From the NCBI GenBank assembly GCA_040235565.1, contig JBECLA010000027.1:3204-67203 (forward strand): a DNA stretch of 64,000 bases, written 5' to 3'. Below, piece after piece: positions 30,876 to 38,885 of the stretch. The notes under the pieces were generated by a model. The model had not been told where the DNA came from. It worked only from the letters and a program-made list of their open reading frames with translations, and ran no database searches. Origin of the DNA: JAHEIJ01 sp040235565. GTDB lineage: Bacteria > Pseudomonadota > Gammaproteobacteria > UBA6429 > Thiohalophilaceae. Positions within the stretch are counted from its first letter, which is position 1, and every line of letters starts with the position of its first letter. The translations under genes and the position numbers were made by a program.

Positions 30876-32057
30876 ATGGATTTCGAAAACGACGCATGGG
30901 GATTCGATACACTGGCGGTGCGCGCCGGCCAACACCGATCGGCGGAACATGAACACGCTGAACCGATCTTTCCCACCTCCAGTTACGTGTTCGACAGTGC
31001 GGCCCAGGCGGCGGCGCGCTTCAAGGGTGATGAACCGGGCAATATCTATTCGCGCTTTACCAACCCGACGGTACGCACGTTCGAACAACGCCTGGCGGCG
31101 TTGGAAGGGGGGGCGGCCTGTGTCGCGACTTCATCAGGCATGGCGGCTATTCTCAGTACCTGCATGGCGTTATTGAAAAGCGGGGATCATATCGTGTCAT
31201 CCCGCGCCATCTTTGGCAGCACCGTGGTGCTGTTTAACAAATACATCACGCCCTTTGGCGTGGAGGTGAGTTATGTCCCGCTGACGGATCTGGATGCCTG
31301 GCGTAAGGCGATTCGACCGGAAACTCGGATCCTGTTTCTGGAAACGCCGTCCAATCCCCTGACGGAAGTGGCGGACATCGCTGCGCTGGCGCAACTTGCC
31401 CGGGAACATGATTGCCTGCTGGTGGTGGATAACTGTTTTTGTACCCCCGCCTTGCAGCAGCCGCTGGCACTGGGGGCGGATATCGTGATTCATTCGGCTA
31501 CCAAGTACATTGATGGTCAGGGTCGTTGTGTCGGCGGTGCCGTGGTGGGGAACAAGGAACTGGTGGGCGAGGGCGTTTACGGTTTTCTGCGTACCGCCGG
31601 ACCAACCATGAGTCCGTTCAATGCCTGGGTCTTCCTGAAAGGACTGGAAACGCTCCACTTGCGGATGAAAGCGCATAGCGCCAATGCCCTGCAACTGGCG
31701 CATTTCCTGGAAGACCATCCGGCGGTTAACAAAGTCTACTATCCGGGCCTCGAAAGTCATCCCCAGCATGAACTCGCCAGCCGGCAACAAACCGGTTACG
31801 GCGGAGTATTGGCCTTTGAGGTCAGGGGCGGTCAGCAAGCCGCCTGGAAGATTATTGATAACACTCGTCTGTTATCGATCACCGCCAACCTGGGTGATGC
31901 CAAGTCGACGATAACTCATCCGGCCACCACCACGCATGGTCGCCTGACCGAGGCGGAAAGGGACGAGGCCGGCATCGCGGAGGGTTTGGTGCGCATCGCC
32001 GTCGGGTTGGAAGAGGTCGAGGACATCAAGGCCGATCTGCAACGTGGCCTGGCCTGA
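30876..32057 (+). CDS. metZ: O-succinylhomoserine sulfhydrylase MetZ
   Basis: MetZ makes homocysteine from O-succinylhomoserine and sulfide with pyridoxal phosphate. From ATG 30876 it is 393 residues, with YSRFTNPTVRTFE near residue 52, the PLP lysine in HSATKYIDGQGR and STITHPATTTH near the C-terminus. Direct sulfhydrylation suits a sulfide-rich lifestyle. The Cys/Met PLP family is broad, but synteny after purF supports MetZ. A GTG at 30867 is a less likely start. Expression is probably controlled by the upstream SAM-II riboswitch. Confidence 0.93.
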   Translation: MDFENDAWGFDTLAVRAGQHRSAEHEHAEPIFPTSSYVFDSAAQAAARFKGDEPGNIYSRFTNPTVRTFEQRLAALEGGAACVATSSGMAAILSTCMALLKSGDHIVSSRAIFGSTVVLFNKYITPFGVEVSYVPLTDLDAWRKAIRPETRILFLETPSNPLTEVADIAALAQLAREHDCLLVVDNCFCTPALQQPLALGADIVIHSATKYIDGQGRCVGGAVVGNKELVGEGVYGFLRTAGPTMSPFNAWVFLKGLETLHLRMKAHSANALQLAHFLEDHPAVNKVYYPGLESHPQHELASRQQTGYGGVLAFEVRGGQQAAWKIIDNTRLLSITANLGDAKSTITHPATTTHGRLTEAERDEAGIAEGLVRIAVGLEEVEDIKADLQRGLA

Positions 32058-32078
32058 ATTTCATTCCGAAATTCAGGC
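32052..32078 (+). terminator. Terminator-like hairpin at the end of metZ
   Basis: An 11-bp perfect inverted repeat (GCCTGAATTTC / GAAATTCAGGC) with a 5-base loop overlaps the metZ stop codon. No T-tract follows on this strand, so it may stabilise the 3' end rather than terminate alone. Confidence 0.5.
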
Positions 32079-32394
32079 TCCTGCCACCACAACACCATCC
32101 TGCTTGCCGGATAAAAAAACCAATGAATTCAATCAACAATAGTTGATTACTTTTCTAAGTTAGAATAATTCCATTTACTGATGCGCTAAAATACAATGCT
32201 GCATTGCAGGCGAAGATCTGGCGAAAAAATACCCAAAGAGGACAGGAAAGAGTCGCTGTGCACCGGCCAAAAAAGATAGACAAAAAGAGATGATCTATAT
32301 CAATAAGTATCTTGAGATGCGGTGGGCAGAGGACTAATCTTAGAATATGCCATTATTCTAATATTCATTAAATTCCGCTATTCAGGAGATCAAC
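32079..32394 (+). promoter_or_regulatory. AT-rich leader before the DUF302/octaheme operon with TTAGAATA inverted repeat
   Basis: No gene is visible in these 316 bases. A perfect 8-bp inverted repeat TTAGAATA / TATTCTAA with 6-base spacer lies at 32340-32361, and a further TTAGAATA half-site occurs at about 32160. This looks like a regulator-binding site, but no matching regulator can be named. An AGGAG ribosome site precedes the gene at 32395. Confidence 0.45.
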
Positions 32395-32940
32395 ATGTTG
32401 AAGTTCATCGGTGGTTTTATTATCGGCATCGTCATACTCGGTGTCGTCATGTTCTTTAAAGCGGGTTCATTCATGTTCAATGAAATTGAAAGCCCGTATA
32501 GCGTGGAAGAAACCGCGGCGCGTATTCAACGCAATATTCAACGGCTGGAAAATCGGGGCTGGAAGCTGTCCGGATTGCGTGATCCGTCCAAAGCCGTTGC
32601 CGCTTCCGGGACCAATGTGTTGCCGGTGCTACTGGTGGAAGCCTGCAGTACCAAATATTCCGCGCCGTTGCTGAAAGAAGATGAAACCCGACTCTTGTCG
32701 ATTCTGATGCCCTGCACCATCACGGTGTACAAGAAGGATAATGGCAAGACCTATATCGGTCTGATGAATTCCGGCCTGATGGGCAAGATGTTTGGCGAAA
32801 AGGTCGGCACCATCATGGGTGAAGTGGCAAAAGATCAGGCCGAGTTCGTGAAATTCGATCCCAAAGAACCGGCACCGCCGCTCATCAAGATCAAGCCCGG
32901 TGGTGGTGGAGCAGGTGGTAAGGATGTTGGTGGCTGTTAG
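32395..32940 (+). CDS. Membrane-anchored DUF302 protein
   Basis: The 181-residue protein has one N-terminal membrane segment (about residues 4-22) and then a DUF302-like domain: SPYSVEETAARIQRNIQRLE, WKLSGLRDPSK, and later VLLVEACSTKYSAPLL with a conserved cysteine. The C-terminus is a Gly-rich tail ending in cysteine. DUF302 proteins are common beside sulfur and heavy-metal redox genes, but no activity is proven. It heads a set with the octaheme cytochrome, b-type cytochrome and TlpA-like gene, suggesting a shared redox role. Confidence 0.78.
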   Translation: MLKFIGGFIIGIVILGVVMFFKAGSFMFNEIESPYSVEETAARIQRNIQRLENRGWKLSGLRDPSKAVAASGTNVLPVLLVEACSTKYSAPLLKEDETRLLSILMPCTITVYKKDNGKTYIGLMNSGLMGKMFGEKVGTIMGEVAKDQAEFVKFDPKEPAPPLIKIKPGGGGAGGKDVGGC

Positions 32941-32951
32941 TTCCGCTCTGG

Positions 32952-32973
32952 CTGGCTCGGTCATCCGAGCCAG
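32952..32973 (+). other. Intercistronic hairpin before the octaheme cytochrome gene
   Basis: A perfect 9-bp stem (CTGGCTCGG / CCGAGCCAG) with a TCAT loop lies between the DUF302 gene and the octaheme cytochrome. With no T-tract it is more likely an mRNA-stability or processing element that sets different protein amounts than a strong terminator. Confidence 0.6.
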
Positions 32974-33016
32974 TCGACATCGCATTGATAAGACCAATGT
33001 CTTTTGAGGAGTGATC

Positions 33017-34666
33017 ATGTCAAGCCCAAGATTTAAATTTTTATTCGCCGGCGCATTAACCGCCCTGTTGATGTTATCCGGGGTTGTGAATGCCAAGGTC
33101 GAAGAGCCGCAGGCGGAAGCCAAGACGGCAACGCCGGCAGCTGAAACGGCGAAAAAACCCGCCAAGGAATCCAAGTCCACGGCGGACCATTCCAAATTCA
33201 AGGAACTGGACAAGGATTTTGATACCGGTCCGGAGGTCACCAAGGCGTGTCTCGAATGTCACACCGAAGCGGCCAAGCAGGTACACAATACCAAGCACTG
33301 GAACTGGGAATGGGTCAATCCCCAGACCAAACAACGGCTGGGTAAGAAACACGTCATCAATAACTTCTGTACCTCGGTGCAGTCCAACCAGACCTTCTGT
33401 AGTGCCTGCCATGTGGGTTATGGCTGGAGTGATGATTCCTTTGACTTTAGCAAGGAAGAAAATGTCGACTGTCTGGTTTGTCACGATACCACCGGCAAGT
33501 ACAAGAAAATTCCGGGGTTGTCCGGTCATCCGAACTACAAGTCGATGGAATGGCCACCCCATTCCGGTAATTTCCGTCCGGCCACCGATCTGACCAAGAT
33601 CGCGCAGAACGTCGGTAAAACAAGTCGGCAGACTTGCGGTGCCTGTCACTTCTTCGGTGGTGGGGGTAACGCGGTAAAACACGGCGACCTGGATACCTCA
33701 CTGATCAATCCACCCCGTTATCTTGACGTGCATATGGAGACTGACGGGTTGAACATGACCTGTGGTGATTGTCACCTGAGTGATTCCCATGAAGTCTCCG
33801 GCAGTCGCTATGCACCGACCGCCGCGGATGACAAGGGGGCATTGATACGGGGTAGTCAGGATGAACGCAATCCGACCACCTGTGTGGCATGTCACGGGAA
33901 TGAACCGCATCCGAAAGAAGCCAAGCTGAATCACCACACTGACAAGATTGCCTGTCAGACCTGCCACATTCCGGCCTTTGCCCGGGGTAACCTGCATACC
34001 AAGATGACCTGGGACTGGTCCACCGCCGGTAAGCTGGATGAGAAGGGTCATCGCATTCGTACCAAGGGCAGTGAAGGCCGTGATCTGTATGACAGTAAAA
34101 AAGGTAACTTCAGCTATGAACGTTACGTCATCCCCGAATACGTCTGGTTCAACGGCAATGTCCGTTTCACCTTGTTCGGTGAAAAGGTTGAAGGTGACAA
34201 GGTCAAGATCAACGATTTCCTGGGCGATGCCAATGATCCGAATGCCCGTATCTGGCCGGTCAAGGTATTCCGCGGCAAGCAACCCTATGATATCGGCAAT
34301 GAAACTCTGGCGGTATTCCACACCGCCGGCAAGGATGATGCCGCTTTCTGGGGCAACTACGACTGGGACAAGGCCCTGGCCGCCGGGATGAAGGCGATGG
34401 GGGTTGAATACAGTGGCAAGATGAAGTTCGTCGAAACCGAAATGTCCTGGCCGATTACCCATATGGTCGCGCCCAAGGAAGATGCGCTGGAATGTTACCA
34501 GTGCCATAAGGAAGGCGGGCGCCTTGCCGCGATTCAGGATATCTACATGCCGGGTCGCAACAACACCCCGATCATTGACAAGATTGGCTGGACACTGGCA
34601 TTACTCGCCCTGATCGGTGTTCTGATTCACGGTGCCATCCGCATCGTTTCGAGCAAGAGAGGTTAA
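33017..34666 (+). CDS. Octaheme c-type cytochrome, tetrathionate reductase (OTR) family
   Basis: The 549-residue protein has a signal peptide (cleavage near VVNAK), a Lys/Ala-rich linker and eight CxxCH haem sites: CLECH, CSACH, CLVCH, CGACH, CGDCH, CVACH, CQTCH and CYQCH. A membrane helix near residues 515-535 tethers the C-terminus. The haem count and spacing match the OTR family; the Shewanella enzyme reduces tetrathionate and also nitrite and hydroxylamine in vitro, so the physiological substrate here is open. ATG 33017 with GAGGAG upstream is preferred over GTG 33011. The cytochrome b gene follows four bases later. Confidence 0.88.
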   Translation: MSSPRFKFLFAGALTALLMLSGVVNAKVEEPQAEAKTATPAAETAKKPAKESKSTADHSKFKELDKDFDTGPEVTKACLECHTEAAKQVHNTKHWNWEWVNPQTKQRLGKKHVINNFCTSVQSNQTFCSACHVGYGWSDDSFDFSKEENVDCLVCHDTTGKYKKIPGLSGHPNYKSMEWPPHSGNFRPATDLTKIAQNVGKTSRQTCGACHFFGGGGNAVKHGDLDTSLINPPRYLDVHMETDGLNMTCGDCHLSDSHEVSGSRYAPTAADDKGALIRGSQDERNPTTCVACHGNEPHPKEAKLNHHTDKIACQTCHIPAFARGNLHTKMTWDWSTAGKLDEKGHRIRTKGSEGRDLYDSKKGNFSYERYVIPEYVWFNGNVRFTLFGEKVEGDKVKINDFLGDANDPNARIWPVKVFRGKQPYDIGNETLAVFHTAGKDDAAFWGNYDWDKALAAGMKAMGVEYSGKMKFVETEMSWPITHMVAPKEDALECYQCHKEGGRLAAIQDIYMPGRNNTPIIDKIGWTLALLALIGVLIHGAIRIVSSKRG

Positions 34667-34670
34667 GACG

Positions 34671-35264
34671 ATGGAAAGAATCTATATCTTCAAACGATTT
34701 GAACGGTTCTGGCACTGGTCTCAGGCCGCGCTGATCATCTTCCTGATGATCACCGGGTTTGAAATCCACGGCTCCTACAAGTTCTTTGGTTATGAACAGG
34801 CTGTGAGCTTTCACACCACGGCTGCCTGGACCCTGGTGGGGTTATGGGTCTTTGCGGTGTTCTGGACCATCACCACCGGCGAATGGAAGCAGTACGTTCC
34901 CACCATGGATAAGGTGGATGCGATGATCAAGTATTACCTGACGGGTATCTTTACCAATGCCCCGCATCCATTCAAACAGACGCGTCTGAGCAAACATAAT
35001 CCCCTGCAGCGGCTGGCCTACCTGTTTGTGCTGGTGATCATTAACCCCATTATCTGGACCACCGGTTGGTTCTACCTGTTCTACAATTCCTGGAAGGACT
35101 GGGGTGTCGGCTGGTTAAGTCTGGAATGGGTGGCCTTCTTCCATGTGATCGCGGCCTTTATGATGTTGATCTTCTTCATCGTACATGTGTACCTGACCAC
35201 CGCAGGGCATACACCCACATCGCATATCAAGGCGATGATTACTGGCTGGGAAGAAACCCATTAA
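34671..35264 (+). CDS. Cytochrome b561-type membrane subunit
   Basis: The 197-residue protein has four membrane helices with histidines in RFWHWSQA (about residue 15), FHTTAAW (about 47), and AFFHVIAAF and FIVHVYLT in the last helices, the pattern of a di-haem b-type cytochrome. Its start four bases after the octaheme gene implies that it passes electrons between the quinone pool and that cytochrome. It is similar to the b-subunits of Ni-Fe hydrogenase and thiosulfate reductase. Confidence 0.85.
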   Translation: MERIYIFKRFERFWHWSQAALIIFLMITGFEIHGSYKFFGYEQAVSFHTTAAWTLVGLWVFAVFWTITTGEWKQYVPTMDKVDAMIKYYLTGIFTNAPHPFKQTRLSKHNPLQRLAYLFVLVIINPIIWTTGWFYLFYNSWKDWGVGWLSLEWVAFFHVIAAFMMLIFFIVHVYLTTAGHTPTSHIKAMITGWEETH

Positions 35265-35282
35265 CCGTAAGTTTAGTGAAAT

Positions 35283-36173
35283 ATGATCAAGGGAATTAAA
35301 CTACCCTCCCTGCAGAGCCCCAAGTTACTTGGGGCTTTGTTTATGGGACTTGGCTGTATTGCACCCACAAACGTGTCTGCTGAACCGTCAGTCAGTGATG
35401 TCGATGCGATTCCTCATGTGGGCAAGCGGGCCCGTGAAAGCTACATTGATTATCTGTATGCCGATCCGCACAAGGCCTTTGCCATCGGGCCGGGCGGGGC
35501 GTGGGCCTGGCAAGCGGGTAAAGCTTCACCCCAGGAAGCGGAACAGGCGGCGATTGATTACTGTCAACGTCACAGCCAGCAGAAGTGTGTTGCCTATGCC
35601 GTGAATAACAAGCTGGTGTTTGATAGCAAACAATGGCCGACCTTGTGGGGCCCATACCTGACCAAAGCAGAAGCGGCAAAAACGCCGGTTGGTAACAATG
35701 TGGGACAGCGTTTTTATGATCTGGCTTTCAAGGATGAAACCGGCAAAGGCAAAACCATTTCCGATTTACGTGGCAAGGTGGTGTTTCTTCATTTCTGGGG
35801 TTCCTGGTGTCCTTCCTGCATGATCGAATTCCCCTCGTTGGTACGATTACGGGAACAAATCAATCAGGAGCTGGGGAAACAGGTCGAGCTGGTGATTCTA
35901 CAAGCGCGAGAACCGTTCAGTGAATCCCTGCGCTGGGCCAGGAAAAACGGTTTTGAGAATGTCACGCTGTATGACTCCGGAGTAAAGTCCGTGTCGGATA
36001 CGGAATTTCGACTGGCCGACGGTAAGCGCATACAGGATCGGGACGTGGCCAAAACCTTTCCGACCAGCATCGTGCTCGATAAAAACGGTGTGGTGGTATT
36101 TTATCACCGCGGCCCCGTCAACAACTGGATGGAATATATAGAATTCTTCCGCGACGCGGCGCTTGGATCCTAG
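35283..36173 (+). CDS. Periplasmic TlpA-like thioredoxin with N-terminal extension
   Basis: The 296-residue protein has a signal peptide (cleavage near VSA-EP), an N-terminal domain at about 40-135 with YADPHKAFAIGPGGAWAW and repeated cysteines, and a thioredoxin domain at about 140-290 with the active site WCPSC in FLHFWGSWCPSCM. TlpA/ResE-type proteins reduce disulfides for cytochrome c maturation. Following the octaheme and cytochrome b genes, it may keep haem-binding cysteines reduced or act on sulfur substrates. The N-terminal domain resembles those called DUF4189-like, but I am not certain. Confidence 0.8.
   Translation: MIKGIKLPSLQSPKLLGALFMGLGCIAPTNVSAEPSVSDVDAIPHVGKRARESYIDYLYADPHKAFAIGPGGAWAWQAGKASPQEAEQAAIDYCQRHSQQKCVAYAVNNKLVFDSKQWPTLWGPYLTKAEAAKTPVGNNVGQRFYDLAFKDETGKGKTISDLRGKVVFLHFWGSWCPSCMIEFPSLVRLREQINQELGKQVELVILQAREPFSESLRWARKNGFENVTLYDSGVKSVSDTEFRLADGKRIQDRDVAKTFPTSIVLDKNGVVVFYHRGPVNNWMEYIEFFRDAALGS
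35316..35342 (+). terminator. Intrinsic terminator hairpin inside the signal-peptide codons of the TlpA-like gene
   Basis: A perfect 9-bp stem (AGCCCCAAG / CTTGGGGCT, 35316-35336) with a TTA loop is followed by TTGTTT. It lies about 50 bases after the cytochrome b stop but within the first 20 codons of the following gene. It could terminate most transcripts after the cytochrome b gene and reduce expression of the TlpA-like gene unless ribosomes translate it. Confidence 0.65.
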
Positions 36174-36227
36174 CCTAAAATACTTTGTTACTTCCTGAAG
36201 AACACTATTAGCCAATAAACAGGATCA

Positions 36228-36674
36228 TCACAGCCTTGGACCACCACGACGGTTCTTCAGGCGGCTCATCAGTGTCTTGCAATCAACATGGCGTACCGCC
36301 TCCTTACCGAGCAGATGGTTGGTGCTGAATTGTTCCAGCATTGCCATGTCTTTGGTCAGGGTATGCATGTGCAGGCTTTGCATATCATTCATAATGTAGA
36401 GACTGACCACCTCCGGCTGGGCAGCCAGGTCGCGCGCGACGTCCTGGATATTTGCAGGTGCGACCTGCACATCAAAAAACGCCGAGACGGCCTTGCCCAG
36501 TTTTTCCGGGTTCACCACGGCCGTGAATTGTTCTATCACCCCATCGTCAATCAGCTTCTGTACCCGTTCGCGAACATGGGCACGGGAGACATTGAGATCG
36601 CGTGCGATATCAGCAAAGGTCGCCCGGCCATCTTTGATGAGCAGGCCAAGTATTTTGGTATCTAATGGTGACAC
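36228..36674 (-). CDS. Lrp/AsnC-family transcription regulator
   Basis: The 148-residue protein has an N-terminal helix-turn-helix (DTKILGLLIKDGRATFADIA, then SRAHVRERVQKLIDDGVI) and a C-terminal ligand-binding AsnC domain (about residues 65-140). It is convergent with the TlpA-like gene and divergent from the TRAP operon, whose start is 516 bases away. It could regulate that operon, but no binding site is identified. Confidence 0.85.
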   Translation of the reverse strand: MSPLDTKILGLLIKDGRATFADIARDLNVSRAHVRERVQKLIDDGVIEQFTAVVNPEKLGKAVSAFFDVQVAPANIQDVARDLAAQPEVVSLYIMNDMQSLHMHTLTKDMAMLEQFSTNHLLGKEAVRHVDCKTLMSRLKNRRGGPRL

Positions 36675-37190
36675 GTTAGCTCCAGGTTAGCGTGTGAAAA
36701 CAGCAAATGAGATTGCAAAATCCAGACCAGGGAAGAGAAAAGCAACACTCGTAAGGTAATTCAATACATCCGGTAGGAAACAGCGGGTTGATGCAGTGCG
36801 TATTCCTTGTTGTTGCACTAATAAAGTGCGCGTTATTTATCAATAGGCTGCCGAATGTAAGCTCATTTCACCTTTTGTGACCAGATGTCAGCTTATTCGG
36901 GTGAAAAAACTCCGCTACGGATATCGTTTGGCAAGTATCGGATGTCAACTGTAAACAGATGTTTGTCTGACAGTGGTTGCCCCAGCAAAGTGCGTTGAAT
37001 CACTCCTCAAGTGGGATGATTTATACTGAAGAATCGCATTATTAGTTTCCCTATCAACGACTTACCCTGCCTCAAATGCATCTGGCACAGCTTTTGCCAT
37101 ATACGTAGGCAGGATGTTCGCTGCCTGACATTGCGTGACGGGCAACGAATTCAATCAAGTCACTGGATCAACAACGGGGAGACCCTTCAT
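36675..37190 (+). promoter_or_regulatory. Regulatory region of the TRAP operon
   Basis: This 516-base spacer has no supported gene. It contains a perfect sigma-54 promoter (37083-37097) and three copies of AGTGCG upstream of it (36795, 36825, 36989); the middle one forms the inverted repeat GCACT-AATAA-AGTGC at 36815-36829. These are candidate enhancer sites for a sigma-54 activator. The 5' end is the promoter side of the divergent AsnC gene. Confidence 0.6.
37083..37097 (+). promoter_or_regulatory. Sigma-54 promoter of the TRAP operon
   Basis: TGGCAC-AGCTT-TTGC is an exact match to the -24/-12 consensus with correct GG-to-GC spacing of 12. Transcription should begin near 37109, about 80 bases before the dctP-like start. 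A sigma-54 activator is therefore required; one exists on the island (59429), though the cognate DctD-type regulator may be elsewhere. Confidence 0.82.
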
Positions 37191-38288
37191 ATGAGTATGA
37201 ATCGACGCAAGTTCCTTACTGCCGGTATCGGTGCGACGGCTGCTGCCGGTACGCTGGTTGCACCTGGTATTGCCCAGGCCGCAAGTAAAGAGACGTATAA
37301 GTTCAAAATGACCTGTGCCTATCCGGGCGGGGCACCCTTTTATTCCACCGGACCGGGTAGTGCGACAGATTTCATTAAACGTGTTGAGGCAATGTCTGGC
37401 GGTCGGATCAAGATCAAGTTCTATGCCGCGGGTGAACTGGTCCCGGCTCTGGGTGGCTTTGATGCCGTGCGTCAGGGTACCGTGGACATGAACTGGGGTA
37501 ACGCCTACTTCTGGGCGGGCAAGTCCTTCGCGGCCCAGTATTTTACCGCCGTGCCGTTTGGCATGGATGCGCTGAGCATGAACGCCTGGTTGTATGAAGG
37601 CGGTGGACAGGCATTATGGGATGAAGTCTATGAGCCATTCGGTTTGAAAGCATTGGCCGGGGGGAATACCGGTATGCAGATGACGGGTTGGTTCCGTAAA
37701 CCGATCAAGAGCATCGATGACTTTAAAGGTCTGCGGATGCGTATTCCGGGTCTGGCCGGTAAGGTTTACGAAAAACTTGGCGTCAGCGTGAAATTGCTGC
37801 CCGGTGGTGAAATTTTCCCGGCCCTGCAGCGTGGCGTGATTGATGCGGCCGAGTTCGTCGGTCCCTATCAGGATCGTAAACTGGGGCTGATGAACGCCGC
37901 CAAGTATTACTACATGACCGGGTGGCATGAACCCTCCAATGTCAGTGAACTGCTGATGAACAAGAAGATGTGGGACAGCTTGCCGCCGGACCTGCAGGCC
38001 GTGATCGAGAATGCCGCCGCAGCAACCAACCAGGCAGGCTTCGTCTGGTCCAATGCCAATAACGCCGAGGCACTGGATGATCTGGTGAAGAACCACGGTG
38101 TCAAGGTAGACAGCCTGTCGGATGAAATCGTTGAGAAGCTACGCGCTTTGACGTTCGAAACTCTCGACGAGTTGACGGCCAAGGATCCGCTCGCGAAGAA
38201 GGTGCACGACCATTACTTTGCCTTCAAAGAAAAATCTGATGCCTGGCTCAATAGCAGTGAAGCCGTGGTGCTGAACAAAAAGCTGTAA
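37191..38288 (+). CDS. TRAP transporter substrate-binding protein (TakP/DctP-like)
   Basis: The 365-residue protein begins MSMNRRKFLTAG, a twin-arginine signal, with cleavage near AQAAS. The mature part is a TRAP periplasmic receptor with the GLRMRIPGLAGKVYEKLG segment that holds the Arg carboxylate ligand. NTGMQMTGWF and the PALQRGVIDAAEFVGPYQD region resemble TakP-type 2-oxoacid receptors, so a small organic acid is a likely ligand. It is the first gene of the TRAP operon behind a sigma-54 promoter; the dctQ-like gene follows after nine bases. Confidence 0.88.
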   Translation: MSMNRRKFLTAGIGATAAAGTLVAPGIAQAASKETYKFKMTCAYPGGAPFYSTGPGSATDFIKRVEAMSGGRIKIKFYAAGELVPALGGFDAVRQGTVDMNWGNAYFWAGKSFAAQYFTAVPFGMDALSMNAWLYEGGGQALWDEVYEPFGLKALAGGNTGMQMTGWFRKPIKSIDDFKGLRMRIPGLAGKVYEKLGVSVKLLPGGEIFPALQRGVIDAAEFVGPYQDRKLGLMNAAKYYYMTGWHEPSNVSELLMNKKMWDSLPPDLQAVIENAAAATNQAGFVWSNANNAEALDDLVKNHGVKVDSLSDEIVEKLRALTFETLDELTAKDPLAKKVHDHYFAFKEKSDAWLNSSEAVVLNKKL

Positions 38289-38297
38289 GTTGTTTCG

Positions 38298-38885
38298 ATG
38301 GTAGAACAATTCCAGGAAAAGTGGGCCGAGCCCAAGTGGCTCGCGCCCAACCGGGTGGCCAGCCTGCCTGATGTTGGTGGGGTGGCCGGTTTCCTGGATC
38401 ATCTGGTGGCCCGTCTCGGACGGGCCTCTTCATGGTTAACCCTGTTGTTGGTGTTGCTGGTCGCCGGGGATGTGTTGTTCCGTTATATCTGGCATGTCAG
38501 TTCCGTTGCCGAACAGGAGTTTGAATGGCATGTACTGGCGGTGATCGCCATGATCGGTGCCAGTTACACCTTGCAGCAAGGTGAGCATGTGCGGGTGGAT
38601 ATTTTCTACCAGCAATACCGTCCACGGGTAAAACAGTGGATGGATGTGTTATTACCCTCGCTGGTCATTGTTCCGACCATGTTGTTTATTGCCTGGTTAT
38701 CCCTGAACTTTGTCAGTATGTCCTGGGAGATCGCGGAAGGATCCCCTGATCCCGGTGGTCTGCCAGGCCGCTATGTAATCAAGGCATTTGTGCCGCTGGG
38801 CTTTTTCCTGATTGCTATCCAGGGTGTTGCCATGACCCTGTACGGCATTCTCCAACTCAAACAAACCGGGCCGACCCAACCATGA
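38298..38885 (+). CDS. TRAP transporter small membrane subunit DctQ-like
   Basis: The 195-residue protein has four membrane helices preceded by an N-terminal tail of about 45 residues and contains EFEWHVLAVIAMIGASYTLQQGEHVRVDIFY in the first cytoplasmic/periplasmic loop region, a family signature (EWH...GEHVRVD). It forms the DctQM membrane complex with the next gene. Its stop overlaps the dctM-like ATG by four bases. Confidence 0.88.
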   Translation: MVEQFQEKWAEPKWLAPNRVASLPDVGGVAGFLDHLVARLGRASSWLTLLLVLLVAGDVLFRYIWHVSSVAEQEFEWHVLAVIAMIGASYTLQQGEHVRVDIFYQQYRPRVKQWMDVLLPSLVIVPTMLFIAWLSLNFVSMSWEIAEGSPDPGGLPGRYVIKAFVPLGFFLIAIQGVAMTLYGILQLKQTGPTQP

